Below, one piece after another: positions 40,445 to 48,131 of a DNA stretch of 50,100 nucleotides. Position 1 is the stretch's first letter. Each line of letters opens with the position of its first letter. The position numbers and the translations under genes are program-made. Below the pieces are notes generated by a model. The model was not told the origin of the DNA. It saw nothing but the letters and a program-made list of their open reading frames with translations, and did no database searches. The DNA is taken from assembly GCA_023460035.1 (NCBI GenBank), contig JAEWRN010000013.1, positions 1 to 50,100 on the forward strand, in the 5' to 3' direction. The stretch is from Bacillota bacterium. GTDB taxonomy: Bacteria; Bacillota; Clostridia; Oscillospirales; Ruminococcaceae.

Positions 40445-41209
40445 TTAGTCCGTATGTAGGTGAGTGTTCGAGTTGATTTCGGAATATTTCCATTTTTCAC
40501 CGATTCTAACCAACTGTAGGCTTCCACGCCAATCGTTAATGTTTACATATTGAGTTGGTTTTTGAATATTGGTTAAACAACCAAGTACAAATATTCCAAC
40601 ATTAAGAGCATATTCGATTAATACTTGAATATCATTCATATATAAAGGACTATTCAGGATTGTTGTATCAAGGTCACTAATAGATGATGCATCTTTATGA
40701 GCATATAATTTGTTTCTTTGAATTCTTAAATTTTTTGTTTTGGGATTTAATGAACACAACTTTTCACTATAAAAATCAAGATATTCTTCTATGGTGAGAT
40801 TAATGGTAATTGGAACTGTTCCAGAAGAAAACAGAGGTTGAAAATTTTTTTGTGTTTTTACTTCTTTGTTGTCTTCAAAGTACCAATTTTCGTTTTTCTC
40901 TACAACATGTGGAAAATCAGTTCGTTTACTACATTCTTTTAAAAGACCTACGTTGTTTTTACATTCTAGGAGCATTTTTTTGACGCTTATCGCCTTTGCG
41001 TCATTATCATATATTCTTGCAAGATTCATAAATAGCGCTTCAACAACAGCATAATGAGTAATGGTATAAAATGCAGAGGACATTTGCATCTCTGGAAAAT
41101 AGTCTTTTCGATTTTTCTCGTATTGGTCAAGCAGTGAGTAATAACTATTTGCGATTAAGGCATCTTGATAGAATTCGTTTGCAAGATGAACAAATTCATC
41201 CTTTTCCAA
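40445..41209 (-). CDS. HEPN (AbiU2-like) domain protein
   Basis: A 254-residue protein, strikingly AT-rich compared with both neighbours. The segment FYTITHYAVVEALFMNLARIYDNDAKAISVKKMLLECK (residues 47-84) resembles the AbiU2-type HEPN fold. The HEPN RNase motif RX4-6H is present as Arg165-NKLYA-His171, followed by K-D as in many AbiU2 members. Such proteins occur in phage abortive infection and toxin systems, where the motif cleaves RNA. Start: TTG 41209, with GGGGG 7 bases upstream. No antitoxin-like nucleotidyltransferase lies beside it. Base composition suggests recent transfer. The function is inference. Confidence 0.72.
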   Translation of the reverse strand: MEKDEFVHLANEFYQDALIANSYYSLLDQYEKNRKDYFPEMQMSSAFYTITHYAVVEALFMNLARIYDNDAKAISVKKMLLECKNNVGLLKECSKRTDFPHVVEKNENWYFEDNKEVKTQKNFQPLFSSGTVPITINLTIEEYLDFYSEKLCSLNPKTKNLRIQRNKLYAHKDASSISDLDTTILNSPLYMNDIQVLIEYALNVGIFVLGCLTNIQKPTQYVNINDWRGSLQLVRIGEKWKYSEINSNTHLHTD

Positions 41210-41326
41210 AAAATCGCCCCCGATAAATGAGATTATGATATTTTAATTTTACTTAGTATTATTGGGGTTTTGATTAGTGCTTTTGTTTTTACATTTAATA
41301 CGTTCAACATAATGACAAAGACAACC

Positions 41327-41358
41327 AAAAGGCCGCCGACTTTTGGCGGAGACCTTTT
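41327..41358 (-). terminator. probable terminator of the Rieske gene
   Basis: AAAAGG (41327-41332) with CCTTTT (41353-41358) and CCGCC (41333-41337) with GGCGG (41345-41349). On the minus strand the stem ends in CCTTTTGGTTG, a short T-run. The rest of 41210-41457 is AT-rich and gene-free. Confidence 0.5.
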
Positions 41359-41457
41359 GATTGTAAATATAAAACAAAGAAAGATAATAACTAAAACATT
41401 CAATTTTAGGGCAACGATACCCGTTACCGCAAATGGCACACTGCAAGTCCGTGCGTT

Positions 41458-41793
41458 TTAGGCCTCGCCAATGTCAATCAAAATGTCATCGCCCTCTACT
41501 TTAACCGGGTACGTTTGCAGGTCCTTTACGCCAATTTTCAAAAAGGCAAGTTTTGCTTCCCCCATATTGGCACCGGTTTTAAGGTCAAACTTGGCGTGGT
41601 GTTTGGGGCAGGTAATCACACCTGCTTCCAATGTGCCGTCCGACAGGCGGCCCCCAAGGTGTGGGCACTTGTTTGAAACGGCATAATAAGCCCCATCGAT
41701 TTTGGCTAAAAGAATCTCGCTGTTGTTCAGCATGACGGTCATGCATTTTTCTTCTGGTACATCCGTTACCAGCGCTGCTTTTGTATAGCTCAT
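41458..41793 (-). CDS. Rieske (2Fe-2S) domain protein
   Basis: A 111-residue ferredoxin-like protein. The cluster ligands are Cys43-x-His45 in CPHLGG and Cys62-x-x-His65 in CPKHHAKFD, the two Rieske boxes. The length and lack of membrane anchor resemble the small ferredoxins of NirD or dioxygenase systems, but no partner reductase or oxygenase is adjacent. An electron-transfer role is likely, partner unknown. GGGGG lies 7 bases before the ATG. A promoter is visible upstream. Confidence 0.93.
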   Translation of the reverse strand: MSYTKAALVTDVPEEKCMTVMLNNSEILLAKIDGAYYAVSNKCPHLGGRLSDGTLEAGVITCPKHHAKFDLKTGANMGEAKLAFLKIGVKDLQTYPVKVEGDDILIDIGEA

Positions 41794-41838
41794 TTCAATA
41801 CCCCCATTCTTTTTTATAAAACAGGCAAAGACACCTGT

Positions 41839-41866
41839 ATTATACCTTAATAAGATAAAAAGTAAA
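41839..41866 (-). promoter_or_regulatory. predicted promoter of the Rieske gene
   Basis: Reading leftward: TTTACT (41866-41861), a 16-base spacer and TATAAT (41844-41839), 46 bases before the start codon. Confidence 0.65.
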
Positions 41867-41906
41867 GCCGCCCGCCAGGCAATGCGCCAATACGGAAAAT
41901 TTGCGG

Positions 41907-42704
41907 TTACCGCTTTTGGCAGCGGTTCACCGACAGCTCTTCGTTTTTATACCAACTGTCAAAAGTGATAAAGGTAAAAGGCTGGTGCACGTGAATGGCA
42001 TGCCGGGGGCAGAGGTAAAGGCAACGCATGCATAAGCCGCAGTTCCACTTAAAATGCAAATTGGCCCCGCTTGTAATGTTGTGGTTGGGGCAGTTTTTGG
42101 CACACAGCCCGCAGTGGTTGCAGTTGCGGTCGGCGTAAAATAATTTGCCAATGAACACGCTGCCAAACCATTCTGCCCGGCCAATCAAGTGCATGAACCT
42201 TGAAAAAGTATTGCCGGTTTGTTGGTCAAAAACCCCGCTGGCAATGTCACGCGCTATTTGCGGGGCCGCGGCGGTTGCGGTGGCAAGGTATGCCGCTGCC
42301 GTTGGCTCGTCGTATTGAACGGCGAAGTTGGAAGGCATATAAAGCTGCTTGTCATAAAAAACGCGGTAGTTCTTTTTGCTTAGGGTTTTAATGAGTAAAT
42401 GAGACGAAGAATAGTTGACCGGGTTGTTTTCGCCTGCGGTACTGATTAAAAACACACTAGAAGAAGCTGCTGCCGGCAGCCGTTTCGCAAAATTGATAAC
42501 AATTTGCGGGGCATTGAAAGCGTGTACCGGGTAGGCGATACCCAGCAAATCATACGTGCCAAGGGGAATCTGCTCAACTTGGGCCGTTTCAATGGGGTAA
42601 CAATCCACCGCAATGCCAAGTGCCTCAAGCCCCTGCACAATTTTATCAACGACGTATCGGGTCATCCCGGTGCCGGAAAATACAAAAACACAAGCCTTTT
42701 TCAT
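41907..42704 (-). CDS. EFR1 family flavodoxin-ferredoxin protein
   Basis: A 265-residue redox protein. The N-terminal flavodoxin-like domain starts KKACVFVFSGTGMTRYVVDKI (the FMN phosphate loop SGTGxT) and has GIAYPVHAFNAP. A C-terminal ferredoxin domain has two [4Fe-4S] motifs, CNHCGLCAKNCPNH and CGLCMRCLYLCPRHAI. This layout is that of EFR1 proteins, common in anaerobic Firmicutes and thought to shuttle electrons. GGGAGG is 3-4 bases before the ATG. It is probably monocistronic. Its partner is unknown. Confidence 0.92.
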   Translation of the reverse strand: MKKACVFVFSGTGMTRYVVDKIVQGLEALGIAVDCYPIETAQVEQIPLGTYDLLGIAYPVHAFNAPQIVINFAKRLPAAASSSVFLISTAGENNPVNYSSSHLLIKTLSKKNYRVFYDKQLYMPSNFAVQYDEPTAAAYLATATAAAPQIARDIASGVFDQQTGNTFSRFMHLIGRAEWFGSVFIGKLFYADRNCNHCGLCAKNCPNHNITSGANLHFKWNCGLCMRCLYLCPRHAIHVHQPFTFITFDSWYKNEELSVNRCQKR

Positions 42705-42777
42705 GGTCCCTCCCGCAACAGCTATGATATGCGCTTATAGTAGCATACTTTTATTTACTTTGCCACGATATAAAGCA

Positions 42778-42826
42778 AAAAGCCCGTGTACAGGGCAAAC
42801 GCCTTGGTACATGGGCCTTTTATGGT
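42778..42826 (-). terminator. terminator of the small membrane protein gene
   Basis: AAGCCCGTGTAC (from 42780) pairs imperfectly with GTACATGGGCCTT (to 42821). On the minus strand the stem runs into TTTTTG. Confidence 0.7.
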
Positions 42827-42844
42827 ATTAAAAGCAATTCAGTT

Positions 42845-43156
42845 TTAAAATATGCCGTGGTTGTATTTGATTTGCGCCAGCACCATGATAAGAAGGCCCA
42901 AAACGAAGCAAACACCAAAAACAAACCAGCCGTATGTGGTGTGAAATACAAAATCAATGCCGCCCGCCAGGTACATTCCGGTACCCATTAAAACGGTTGC
43001 CTTGCCCATTTTTTCGGTATATGGCTTTTTATCCGCTTGCGTGACCTTTGTATAATGGTAGTCATGGATCAGCGTAATCTGCTCTTTTTTCCAGATTCGC
43101 CACCCCAGAAATACGAACAAACTGCCCGCGACCACCAGTAAAATCAATTCAACCAT
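42845..43156 (-). CDS. small membrane protein, DUF3784-like
   Basis: A 103-residue protein. A first membrane helix (ELILLVVAGSLFVFLGWRIW) is followed by a polar stretch with LIHDYHYTKVTQADKKPYTEKMG and two more helices (TVLMGTGMYLAGGIDFVF and WFVFGVCFVLGLLIMVLAQI). The order helix, Y-H-Y-x-K-V-x-x-x-D-K-K, then G-rich helix matches my memory of DUF3784 proteins, function unknown. I use ATG 43156, with a run of G's 6 bases upstream. Confidence 0.7.
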   Translation of the reverse strand: MVELILLVVAGSLFVFLGWRIWKKEQITLIHDYHYTKVTQADKKPYTEKMGKATVLMGTGMYLAGGIDFVFHTTYGWFVFGVCFVLGLLIMVLAQIKYNHGIF

Positions 43157-43192
43157 CACAATCCCCCCCCAAAAAAAAGCCTTGCCCGCTTT

Positions 43193-43214
43193 TGCGTGTT
43201 ATATGCGTGTTATA
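43193..43214. repeat. 11-bp tandem repeat upstream of the small membrane protein gene
   Basis: TGCGTGTTATA occurs twice in direct contact (43193-43203 and 43204-43214). On the minus strand each copy gives TATAAC, so the duplication lies where a -10 box could be. Confidence 0.6.
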
Positions 43215-43253
43215 AATGGTACGACCCGCAACACGAATTTACTACAATAAAAC

Positions 43254-43290
43254 AAAAAGCCCACGTGCAGGTTTGAACCCTAACACATGG
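43254..43290 (-). terminator. terminator of the tRNA-Gln/Pro unit
   Basis: CCACGTG (43261-43267) pairs with CACATGG (43284-43290) with one G-U pair; an inner AGGGTT/AACCT pairing extends it. On the minus strand a T-run follows at 43258-43254. Confidence 0.75.
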
Positions 43291-43298
43291 ACTTATTT

Positions 43299-43374
43299 TG
43301 GTCGGAGTAGGGAGACTTGAACTCCCGGCCTCTTGGTCCCGAACCAAGCGCGCTACCAACTGCGCTATACCCCG
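43299..43374 (-). tRNA. tRNA-Pro (anticodon CGG)
   Basis: Minus-strand cloverleaf: acceptor CGGGGTA/TACTCCG (one G-U), anticodon stem CTTGG/CCAAG around TTCGGGA, T-arm GGGAG-TTCAAGT-CTCCC, discriminator A, encoded CCA. Confidence 0.95.
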
Positions 43375-43382
43375 AAATAAAA

Positions 43383-43406
43383 TGGCAGCATCAACCGTTG
43401 CTGCCA
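43383..43406 (-). other. hairpin between two tRNA genes
   Basis: TGGCAGCA (43383-43390) is the exact complement of TGCTGCCA (43399-43406); the minus strand then reads TTTTATTT. It may stop part of the transcription or guide processing between tRNA-Gln and tRNA-Pro. Confidence 0.6.
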
Positions 43407-43413
43407 CATTTTT

Positions 43414-43487
43414 TGGTTGCGGAAGAAGGATTCGAACCCTCACAAACAGAGTCAGAGTCTGTCGTGCTACCGTTACACAATTCCGCA
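43414..43487 (-). tRNA. tRNA-Gln (anticodon CTG)
   Basis: Minus-strand cloverleaf: acceptor TGCGGAA/TTCCGCA, anticodon stem ACAGA/TCTGT around CTCTGAC, T-arm AGGG-TTCGAAT-CCT type, discriminator A, encoded CCA. The second Gln isoacceptor in this window. Confidence 0.95.
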
Positions 43488-43499
43488 ACGTGCTCGATT

Positions 43500-43528
43500 A
43501 TTATATCGAATCCGGCCCCCTTTGTCAA
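43500..43528 (-). promoter_or_regulatory. consensus promoter of the tRNA-Gln/Pro unit
   Basis: Reading leftward: TTGACA (43528-43523), a 17-base spacer and TATAAT (43505-43500), both perfect consensus, 13 bases before the tRNA. Confidence 0.93.
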
Positions 43529-43586
43529 CACCCAAAATGCAAAAAAACAGGGGTAAATTTAGTGCGCAAAAACTGTCAGACAATGA

Positions 43587-43615
43587 TTGACAAACCAGCC
43601 CGGAAAGAATACTCT
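43587..43615 (+). promoter_or_regulatory. predicted pfk promoter
   Basis: TTGACA (43587-43592), a 17-base spacer and TACTCT (43610-43615), 56 bases before the start codon. Confidence 0.7.
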
Positions 43616-43670
43616 AAAAATAAGACAAGGTATAAAAGCCGCCCAGTGTGGCGGCAAAGGAGGGACAACA

Positions 43671-44747
43671 ATGACAAAGCGTGTAGGCATACTGACCTCC
43701 GGCGGCGATTGCCCCGGCCTGAACGCCACGATTCGCGGGGTGGCAAAGGCGCTTTACGAGCGGTTTGGCGCAGATGCGGAAATCGTTGGTGTGCGCGACG
43801 GCTACCACGGGCTGATCACCGGAGACTGGCACGATATGAAGCAGAGCGATTTTTCGGGTATCCTCACACAGGGGGGCACCATTTTGGGTACCAAGCGCAC
43901 CCCGTTTAAAATGATGCAGGTAATTGAAGAGGATAACGTCGATAAAGTCTCTGAAATGAAAAAGACCTATAAAAAAGCAAAGCTGGACTGCCTGCTGTGC
44001 CTTGGCGGCAACGGCACCCACAAAACAGCCAACCTGCTGGCGCAGGAGGGGCTGAACATCATTGGCTTGCCCAAAACCATCGACAACGACATTTGGGGCA
44101 CCGACGTGACCTTTGGCTTCCACACGGCGGTGGATATTGCCACCGAGGTGATTGACCGCATCCACACCACAGCGTCCAGCCACCGGCGGGTAATGGTAAT
44201 CGAGCTGATGGGCAACAAAGCGGGCTGGCTTACCTTATATAGCGGAATTGCCGGCGGTGCCGACATCATTTTAATCCCCGAGCTGCCGTATGACATCGAG
44301 CGTGTGGCGCAGGCCATTCAAAAGCGCAACGCCAATGGCCGCACTTTCTCCATCCTTGCGGTGGCAGAGGGGGCGTACAGTGTAGAAGAAGCGCAGCTGA
44401 AAAAGCGGCAGCGCGCCGCGGCCCGTGCCGAAGCGGGTATGACAACGGCCACCGGGCGCATTGCAACACAGATTGAAGAGCTGACGGGCTTTGAGACCCG
44501 TGTGTGTGTGCCGGGCCATATGCAGCGCGGCGGTTCGCCCTCTGCATATGACCGCGTGCTGGCCACCGAGTTTGGCACCTATGCCGCACAGCTGGTAGAG
44601 CAGGGCAAGTACGGCGTTGCGGTGGCAATGGTCAACAATGTGGTGGTAGACCACCCGCTGGAAGAAGTGGCGGGCAAAACAAAGGTCGTGCCGGTAGATT
44701 GCCCCATGCTGCAGGTCGCCCGCAGTATGGGTGTCAGCCTGGGCTAA
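43671..44747 (+). CDS. 6-phosphofructokinase
   Basis: A 358-residue cytosolic enzyme of the PFK-A family. ILTSGGDCPGLNATIRG is the N-terminal nucleotide loop and KTIDNDIWGTDVTFGFHTA holds the catalytic Asp. GNKAGWLTLYSGIAGGADIILIPE and C-terminal VPGHMQRGGSPSAYDR complete it. The donor-deciding loop reads GGNGTH (Gly at the position where PPi enzymes carry Asp), while the later position is Lys in PKTIDND. That mixture is known from the group III branch, and Gly at the first site points to ATP as donor. Start ATG 43671 has GGAGG 7-8 bases upstream. Confidence 0.92.
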   Translation: MTKRVGILTSGGDCPGLNATIRGVAKALYERFGADAEIVGVRDGYHGLITGDWHDMKQSDFSGILTQGGTILGTKRTPFKMMQVIEEDNVDKVSEMKKTYKKAKLDCLLCLGGNGTHKTANLLAQEGLNIIGLPKTIDNDIWGTDVTFGFHTAVDIATEVIDRIHTTASSHRRVMVIELMGNKAGWLTLYSGIAGGADIILIPELPYDIERVAQAIQKRNANGRTFSILAVAEGAYSVEEAQLKKRQRAAARAEAGMTTATGRIATQIEELTGFETRVCVPGHMQRGGSPSAYDRVLATEFGTYAAQLVEQGKYGVAVAMVNNVVVDHPLEEVAGKTKVVPVDCPMLQVARSMGVSLG

Positions 44748-44789
44748 CAGGCACCTATTCAAATGAACAACACAGAAAGAGGCACGGGT

Positions 44790-45041
44790 ATGGTAGAGTT
44801 TCGCTATGATACGCAGCTTTTGATTGAGGGCACCAATTTGTCGGAGGATGAAATCCACGACCACATCACCGCCAACTTTAAAGGGGACTGCCTGCTTGCG
44901 GTGGGGGATGAGGAGCTGGTAAAAATCCATTTTCACACCAACGAGCCGTGGGACGTGCTGCGTTACTGCGCGTCGCAGGGGGAGATTTTCGATATTGTGA
45001 TTGAGGATATGGACCGCCAGTCACGCGGGCTGCACGGCTGA
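44790..45041 (+). CDS. small protein resembling the C-terminal domain of FakA/DAK2 proteins
   Basis: An 83-residue protein. EFRYDTQLLIEG, then DHITANFKGDCLLAVGDEELVKIHFHTNEPWDVLRYCASQGEIFDIVIEDM closely follows the final domain of FakA-type (DAK2) proteins, where VGD-x-x-L-V-K-V-H-V-H-T-N-x-P is the signature. Here the domain stands alone, without the kinase part. Its function is unknown. ATG 44790 has GAAAGAGG 7 bases upstream. It lies 42 bases after pfk and is probably co-transcribed. It might bind or modulate something in fatty-acid or glycolytic metabolism, but that is guesswork. Confidence 0.75.
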   Translation: MVEFRYDTQLLIEGTNLSEDEIHDHITANFKGDCLLAVGDEELVKIHFHTNEPWDVLRYCASQGEIFDIVIEDMDRQSRGLHG

Positions 45042-45083
45042 AAATCAGCATTGCGGCGGGCCCTTGCGCCTGCATTTGACGGG

Positions 45084-45112
45084 TTGACAAAAAGGGCAAA
45101 ACCGTCTAAAAT
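45084..45112 (+). promoter_or_regulatory. promoter of the valS leader
   Basis: TTGACA (45084-45089), a 17-base spacer and TAAAAT (45107-45112). Confidence 0.85.
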
Positions 45113-45118
45113 CAGATA

Positions 45119-45360
45119 GAATAAATGCGTTGAAAAAGAGGGCTGCGTGCCGTTCCCCTAAAGAGAGCCTGCGGTGGGTGCAAGCAGGTGGGGGCGCCGC
45201 AGCGGTCGCTTTGGAGCAGGCCGGTCAACCTTAACAAGGGCAGCCGGTGCCGTTTCCCGCGTTAAGGGGTATTGAGTGGCCGCGCGCGGTGTGCGCGGCA
45301 ATGTGGGTGGTACCGCGGAGTTATCCGTCCCATACGGCGCTTGCCGTGTGGGGCTTTTTT
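45119..45360 (+). promoter_or_regulatory. T-box riboswitch, valine specific
   Basis: Stem I carries AGAGAGCCTGC...GGTGGGTGCAAGCAGG (distal loop signature, about 45161-45188). The specifier GTC lies at 45205-45207 in GCG-GTC-GCTTTGGAG, aligned with the Trp leader in this window by the shared CT-TGGAG that follows. The T-box bulge TGGGTGGTACCGCGG is at 45304-45318; UGGU fits the ACCA end of tRNA-Val. The terminator pairs CCCATACGGC with GCCGTGTGGG (45329-45352), followed by T45355-T45360. Uncharged tRNA-Val should switch on valS. Confidence 0.93.
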
Positions 45361-45429
45361 ATTTGCCGCACGGTGGGTGTGCTTTTCGGCGGGCAGCCGC
45401 CAGAACAAGGTGCAAAGAGGGAGAGAGCC

Positions 45430-48057
45430 ATGAAAGAACTGGACAAACTGTATGATCCTTCCGCCGTGGAGGACGCAACTTACCGCTACTGGCTGGACAA
45501 CAAATATTTCCACGCCACCCGCGACCCGGAAAAGAAACCGTATACCATTGTAATCCCGCCGCCCAACATCACGGGTCAGCTGCACATGGGCCATGCGATG
45601 GACGAAACACTGCAGGATATTTTAATCCGCACCAAGCGCATGCAGGGCTATTCGGCACTGTGGGTGCCCGGCACCGACCATGCGTCGATTGCGACCGAAG
45701 CCAAAATCGTGGCCGCAATGAAAGAAGAGGGCATCAGCAAAGCGGATATTGGCCGCGACGGCTTTTTAGAGCGCGCGTGGAAATGGAAAGAAAAGTACGG
45801 CGGGCGCATTATCGAACAGCTGAAAAAGCTGGGCTGCTCTTGCGACTGGGACCGCGAAGCCTTTACGATGGACGCGCACTGCTCTGACGCGGTGCTGGAA
45901 GTGTTCTGCAAGCTGTACGACAAGGGTCTCATCTATCAGGGCGAGCGCATTATCAACTGGTGCCCGAACTGCCGCACCTCCATTTCGGATGCCGAGGTGG
46001 AGTTTGAAGAGCAGGACGGCCATTTCTGGCATATCCGTTACCCGTTCAGCGACGGCAGCGGCGACATTGAAATTGCAACAACCCGCCCGGAGACTATGCT
46101 GGGTGACGTTGCGGTCGCGGTGAACCCGCAGGACGAGCGCTACAAGGACATCGTGGGCAAAACGGTTATTCTGCCGCTGGTGGGCCGCGAAATCCCCATC
46201 ATTGCCGATGATTATGTCGAGGTGGAGTTTGGCACCGGCATGGTAAAGATCACCCCGGCGCATGACCCCAACGACTTTGAGGTGGGCCTGCGCCACAACC
46301 TTGAAGTCATCAAAACCTTTACCGAGGACGCCCATATTGTCGAGGGCTTTGGTAACTATTCAGGGCTGGACCGTTACGAGGCCCGCAAGGCAATCGTGGC
46401 CGACCTGGAAGCCGGCGGTTACCTGCTGCGCACCGAGGATTACAAGCACAACGTGGGTACCTGTTACCGCTGCGGCACCACGGTAGAGCCGATGGTGTCA
46501 AAGCAGTGGTTCGTGAAAATGGAGCCGCTGGCAAAGCCGGCGCTTGAGGCGGTGCGCGATGGCCGTACCAAGTTTGTGCCGGAGCGTTTTGACAAGACGT
46601 ATTACCACTGGATGGAAAACATCAAAGACTGGTGCATCTCTCGCCAGCTGTGGTGGGGCCACCGCATCCCGGCCTATTACTGCGATACCTGCGGCCACAC
46701 CGTGGTGGGCCGCGAAATGCCGGCAAAGTGCCCGCAGTGCGGCGGCAGCTCGTTCCATCAGGACGAGGACACGCTGGACACTTGGTTCTCGTCTGCTCTG
46801 TGGCCGTTTTCGACCCTGGGCTGGCCCGACACCGACGCGCCGGACTTTAAGTATTTCTTCCCCACCAACACACTGGTCACCGGATACGACATCATTTTCT
46901 TCTGGGTCGCCCGTATGATTTTCTCCAGCCTCGAGCAGACCGGCGAGGTGCCGTTTGACACGGTGCTCATTCATGGCCTTGTGCGCGACGCGCAGGGGCG
47001 CAAAATGTCAAAGTCGCTGGGCAATGGCATTGACCCGCTGGAAGTCATTGCAGAATACGGCGCCGACGCGTTGCGCTTTACGCTGGTTACCGGCTCTACG
47101 CCGGGCAACGATATCCGTTACAGCGAAGACAAGGTGAAAGCAAGCCGCAACTTTGCCAACAAGCTGTGGAACGCGACCCGGTTTGTGATGATGAACCTGA
47201 AAGACGAGCTGCAACCGGGCCTGCCCAAAGAGCTGGATTTGTCTGACCGTTGGGTGCTGTCCTGCTACAACACACTGGTGCGCGAAGTCACTGAAAACAT
47301 CGACCGGTTTGAGCTGGGCCTTGCGGCACAGAAAATTTACGACTTTATTTGGGACGTTTACTGCGACTGGTACATTGAAATTGCCAAGGTGCGCCTGAAC
47401 GGCGACGACGAGATACAGGCCGACAATGCCCGCCGCGTGCTGGTGTATGTGCTGCGCGGTGCGCTGCAACTGTTGCACCCGTTTATGCCGTTTATCACCG
47501 AAGAAATTTACCGTGCGCTGCCCGGCAGCGGCGAAAGCATTATGGTTTCAAGCTGGCCGGTGTACAGCGATGCGCTGAATTTCCCCGAAGATGAAGCGGG
47601 CTTTACCAATCTGGTCGAGCTGATCAAGGCGGTGCGCGCCGTCCGCGCGCAGATGGGCGTACACCCCGCCAAGAAAACGCACATGTTCATCGAGACACAG
47701 CACCCGGCTGATTTTGAAAAGGGCGGCGCGTATCTAGAAAAATTTGCGTTTGCAAATGCCATCGACATCGGCCCGCAGTTTGAGGGCGACGCTTCGGCTT
47801 CGGTGCAGGTGATTACCGACAAAGCCCGCGCGTTTATCCCGATGATGGAACTGGTGGACCGCGAAAAAGAGCTGGCCCGCCTGATCAAAGAGCTGGAAGC
47901 CTGCGAAAAAGAAATCGCAAGCACCAAGGGTAAGCTGGCAAACGAGGGCTTTGTGGCAAAGGCCCCCGTGCAGGTGGTGGAAACCGAGCGCGCGCGCCTT
48001 GCCAAAGCAGAAGAAAAGAAAAAGCACATTGCGGCGTCGCTTGCGGCGCTGGGCTAA
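45430..48057 (+). CDS. valS: valyl-tRNA synthetase
   Basis: An 875-residue class I synthetase. PPNITGQLHMGHAMD contains the HIGH motif (HMGH). GWPDTDAPDFKYFFPTNTLVTGYDIIFFWVARM is typical of the ValRS/IleRS core, KMSKS follows near residue 525 in GRKMSKSLGNGIDP, and the editing domain begins about ATTRPETMLGDVAVAVNPQDERY. The C-terminal coiled coil (DREKELARLIKELEACEKEI) is specific to ValRS and separates it from IleRS. The start at 45430 follows GGGAGAGAG. The Val T-box upstream agrees with the assignment. Confidence 0.97.
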   Translation: MKELDKLYDPSAVEDATYRYWLDNKYFHATRDPEKKPYTIVIPPPNITGQLHMGHAMDETLQDILIRTKRMQGYSALWVPGTDHASIATEAKIVAAMKEEGISKADIGRDGFLERAWKWKEKYGGRIIEQLKKLGCSCDWDREAFTMDAHCSDAVLEVFCKLYDKGLIYQGERIINWCPNCRTSISDAEVEFEEQDGHFWHIRYPFSDGSGDIEIATTRPETMLGDVAVAVNPQDERYKDIVGKTVILPLVGREIPIIADDYVEVEFGTGMVKITPAHDPNDFEVGLRHNLEVIKTFTEDAHIVEGFGNYSGLDRYEARKAIVADLEAGGYLLRTEDYKHNVGTCYRCGTTVEPMVSKQWFVKMEPLAKPALEAVRDGRTKFVPERFDKTYYHWMENIKDWCISRQLWWGHRIPAYYCDTCGHTVVGREMPAKCPQCGGSSFHQDEDTLDTWFSSALWPFSTLGWPDTDAPDFKYFFPTNTLVTGYDIIFFWVARMIFSSLEQTGEVPFDTVLIHGLVRDAQGRKMSKSLGNGIDPLEVIAEYGADALRFTLVTGSTPGNDIRYSEDKVKASRNFANKLWNATRFVMMNLKDELQPGLPKELDLSDRWVLSCYNTLVREVTENIDRFELGLAAQKIYDFIWDVYCDWYIEIAKVRLNGDDEIQADNARRVLVYVLRGALQLLHPFMPFITEEIYRALPGSGESIMVSSWPVYSDALNFPEDEAGFTNLVELIKAVRAVRAQMGVHPAKKTHMFIETQHPADFEKGGAYLEKFAFANAIDIGPQFEGDASASVQVITDKARAFIPMMELVDREKELARLIKELEACEKEIASTKGKLANEGFVAKAPVQVVETERARLAKAEEKKKHIAASLAALG

Positions 48058-48070
48058 ACCAAACAGCAGC

Positions 48071-48114
48071 AAAAAGGCGCGGGTACAGCACAGCAGGTGC
48101 GCCTGCGCCTTTTT
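48071..48114 (+). terminator. hairpin between valS and folC
   Basis: AAAAAGGCGC (48071-48080) pairs with GCGCCTTTTT (48105-48114); the inner 24 bases can fold further. It can terminate some valS transcripts. The folC ribosome site follows at once, so read-through probably feeds folC. Confidence 0.7.
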
Positions 48115-48131
48115 ATAAAGGAGAAACGAGT

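Noticed and set aside
45247..45429. N-terminal extension of ValRS
   Set aside because: It would translate the T-box terminator and antiterminator; the ATG at 45430 has a ribosome site and the normal family start.
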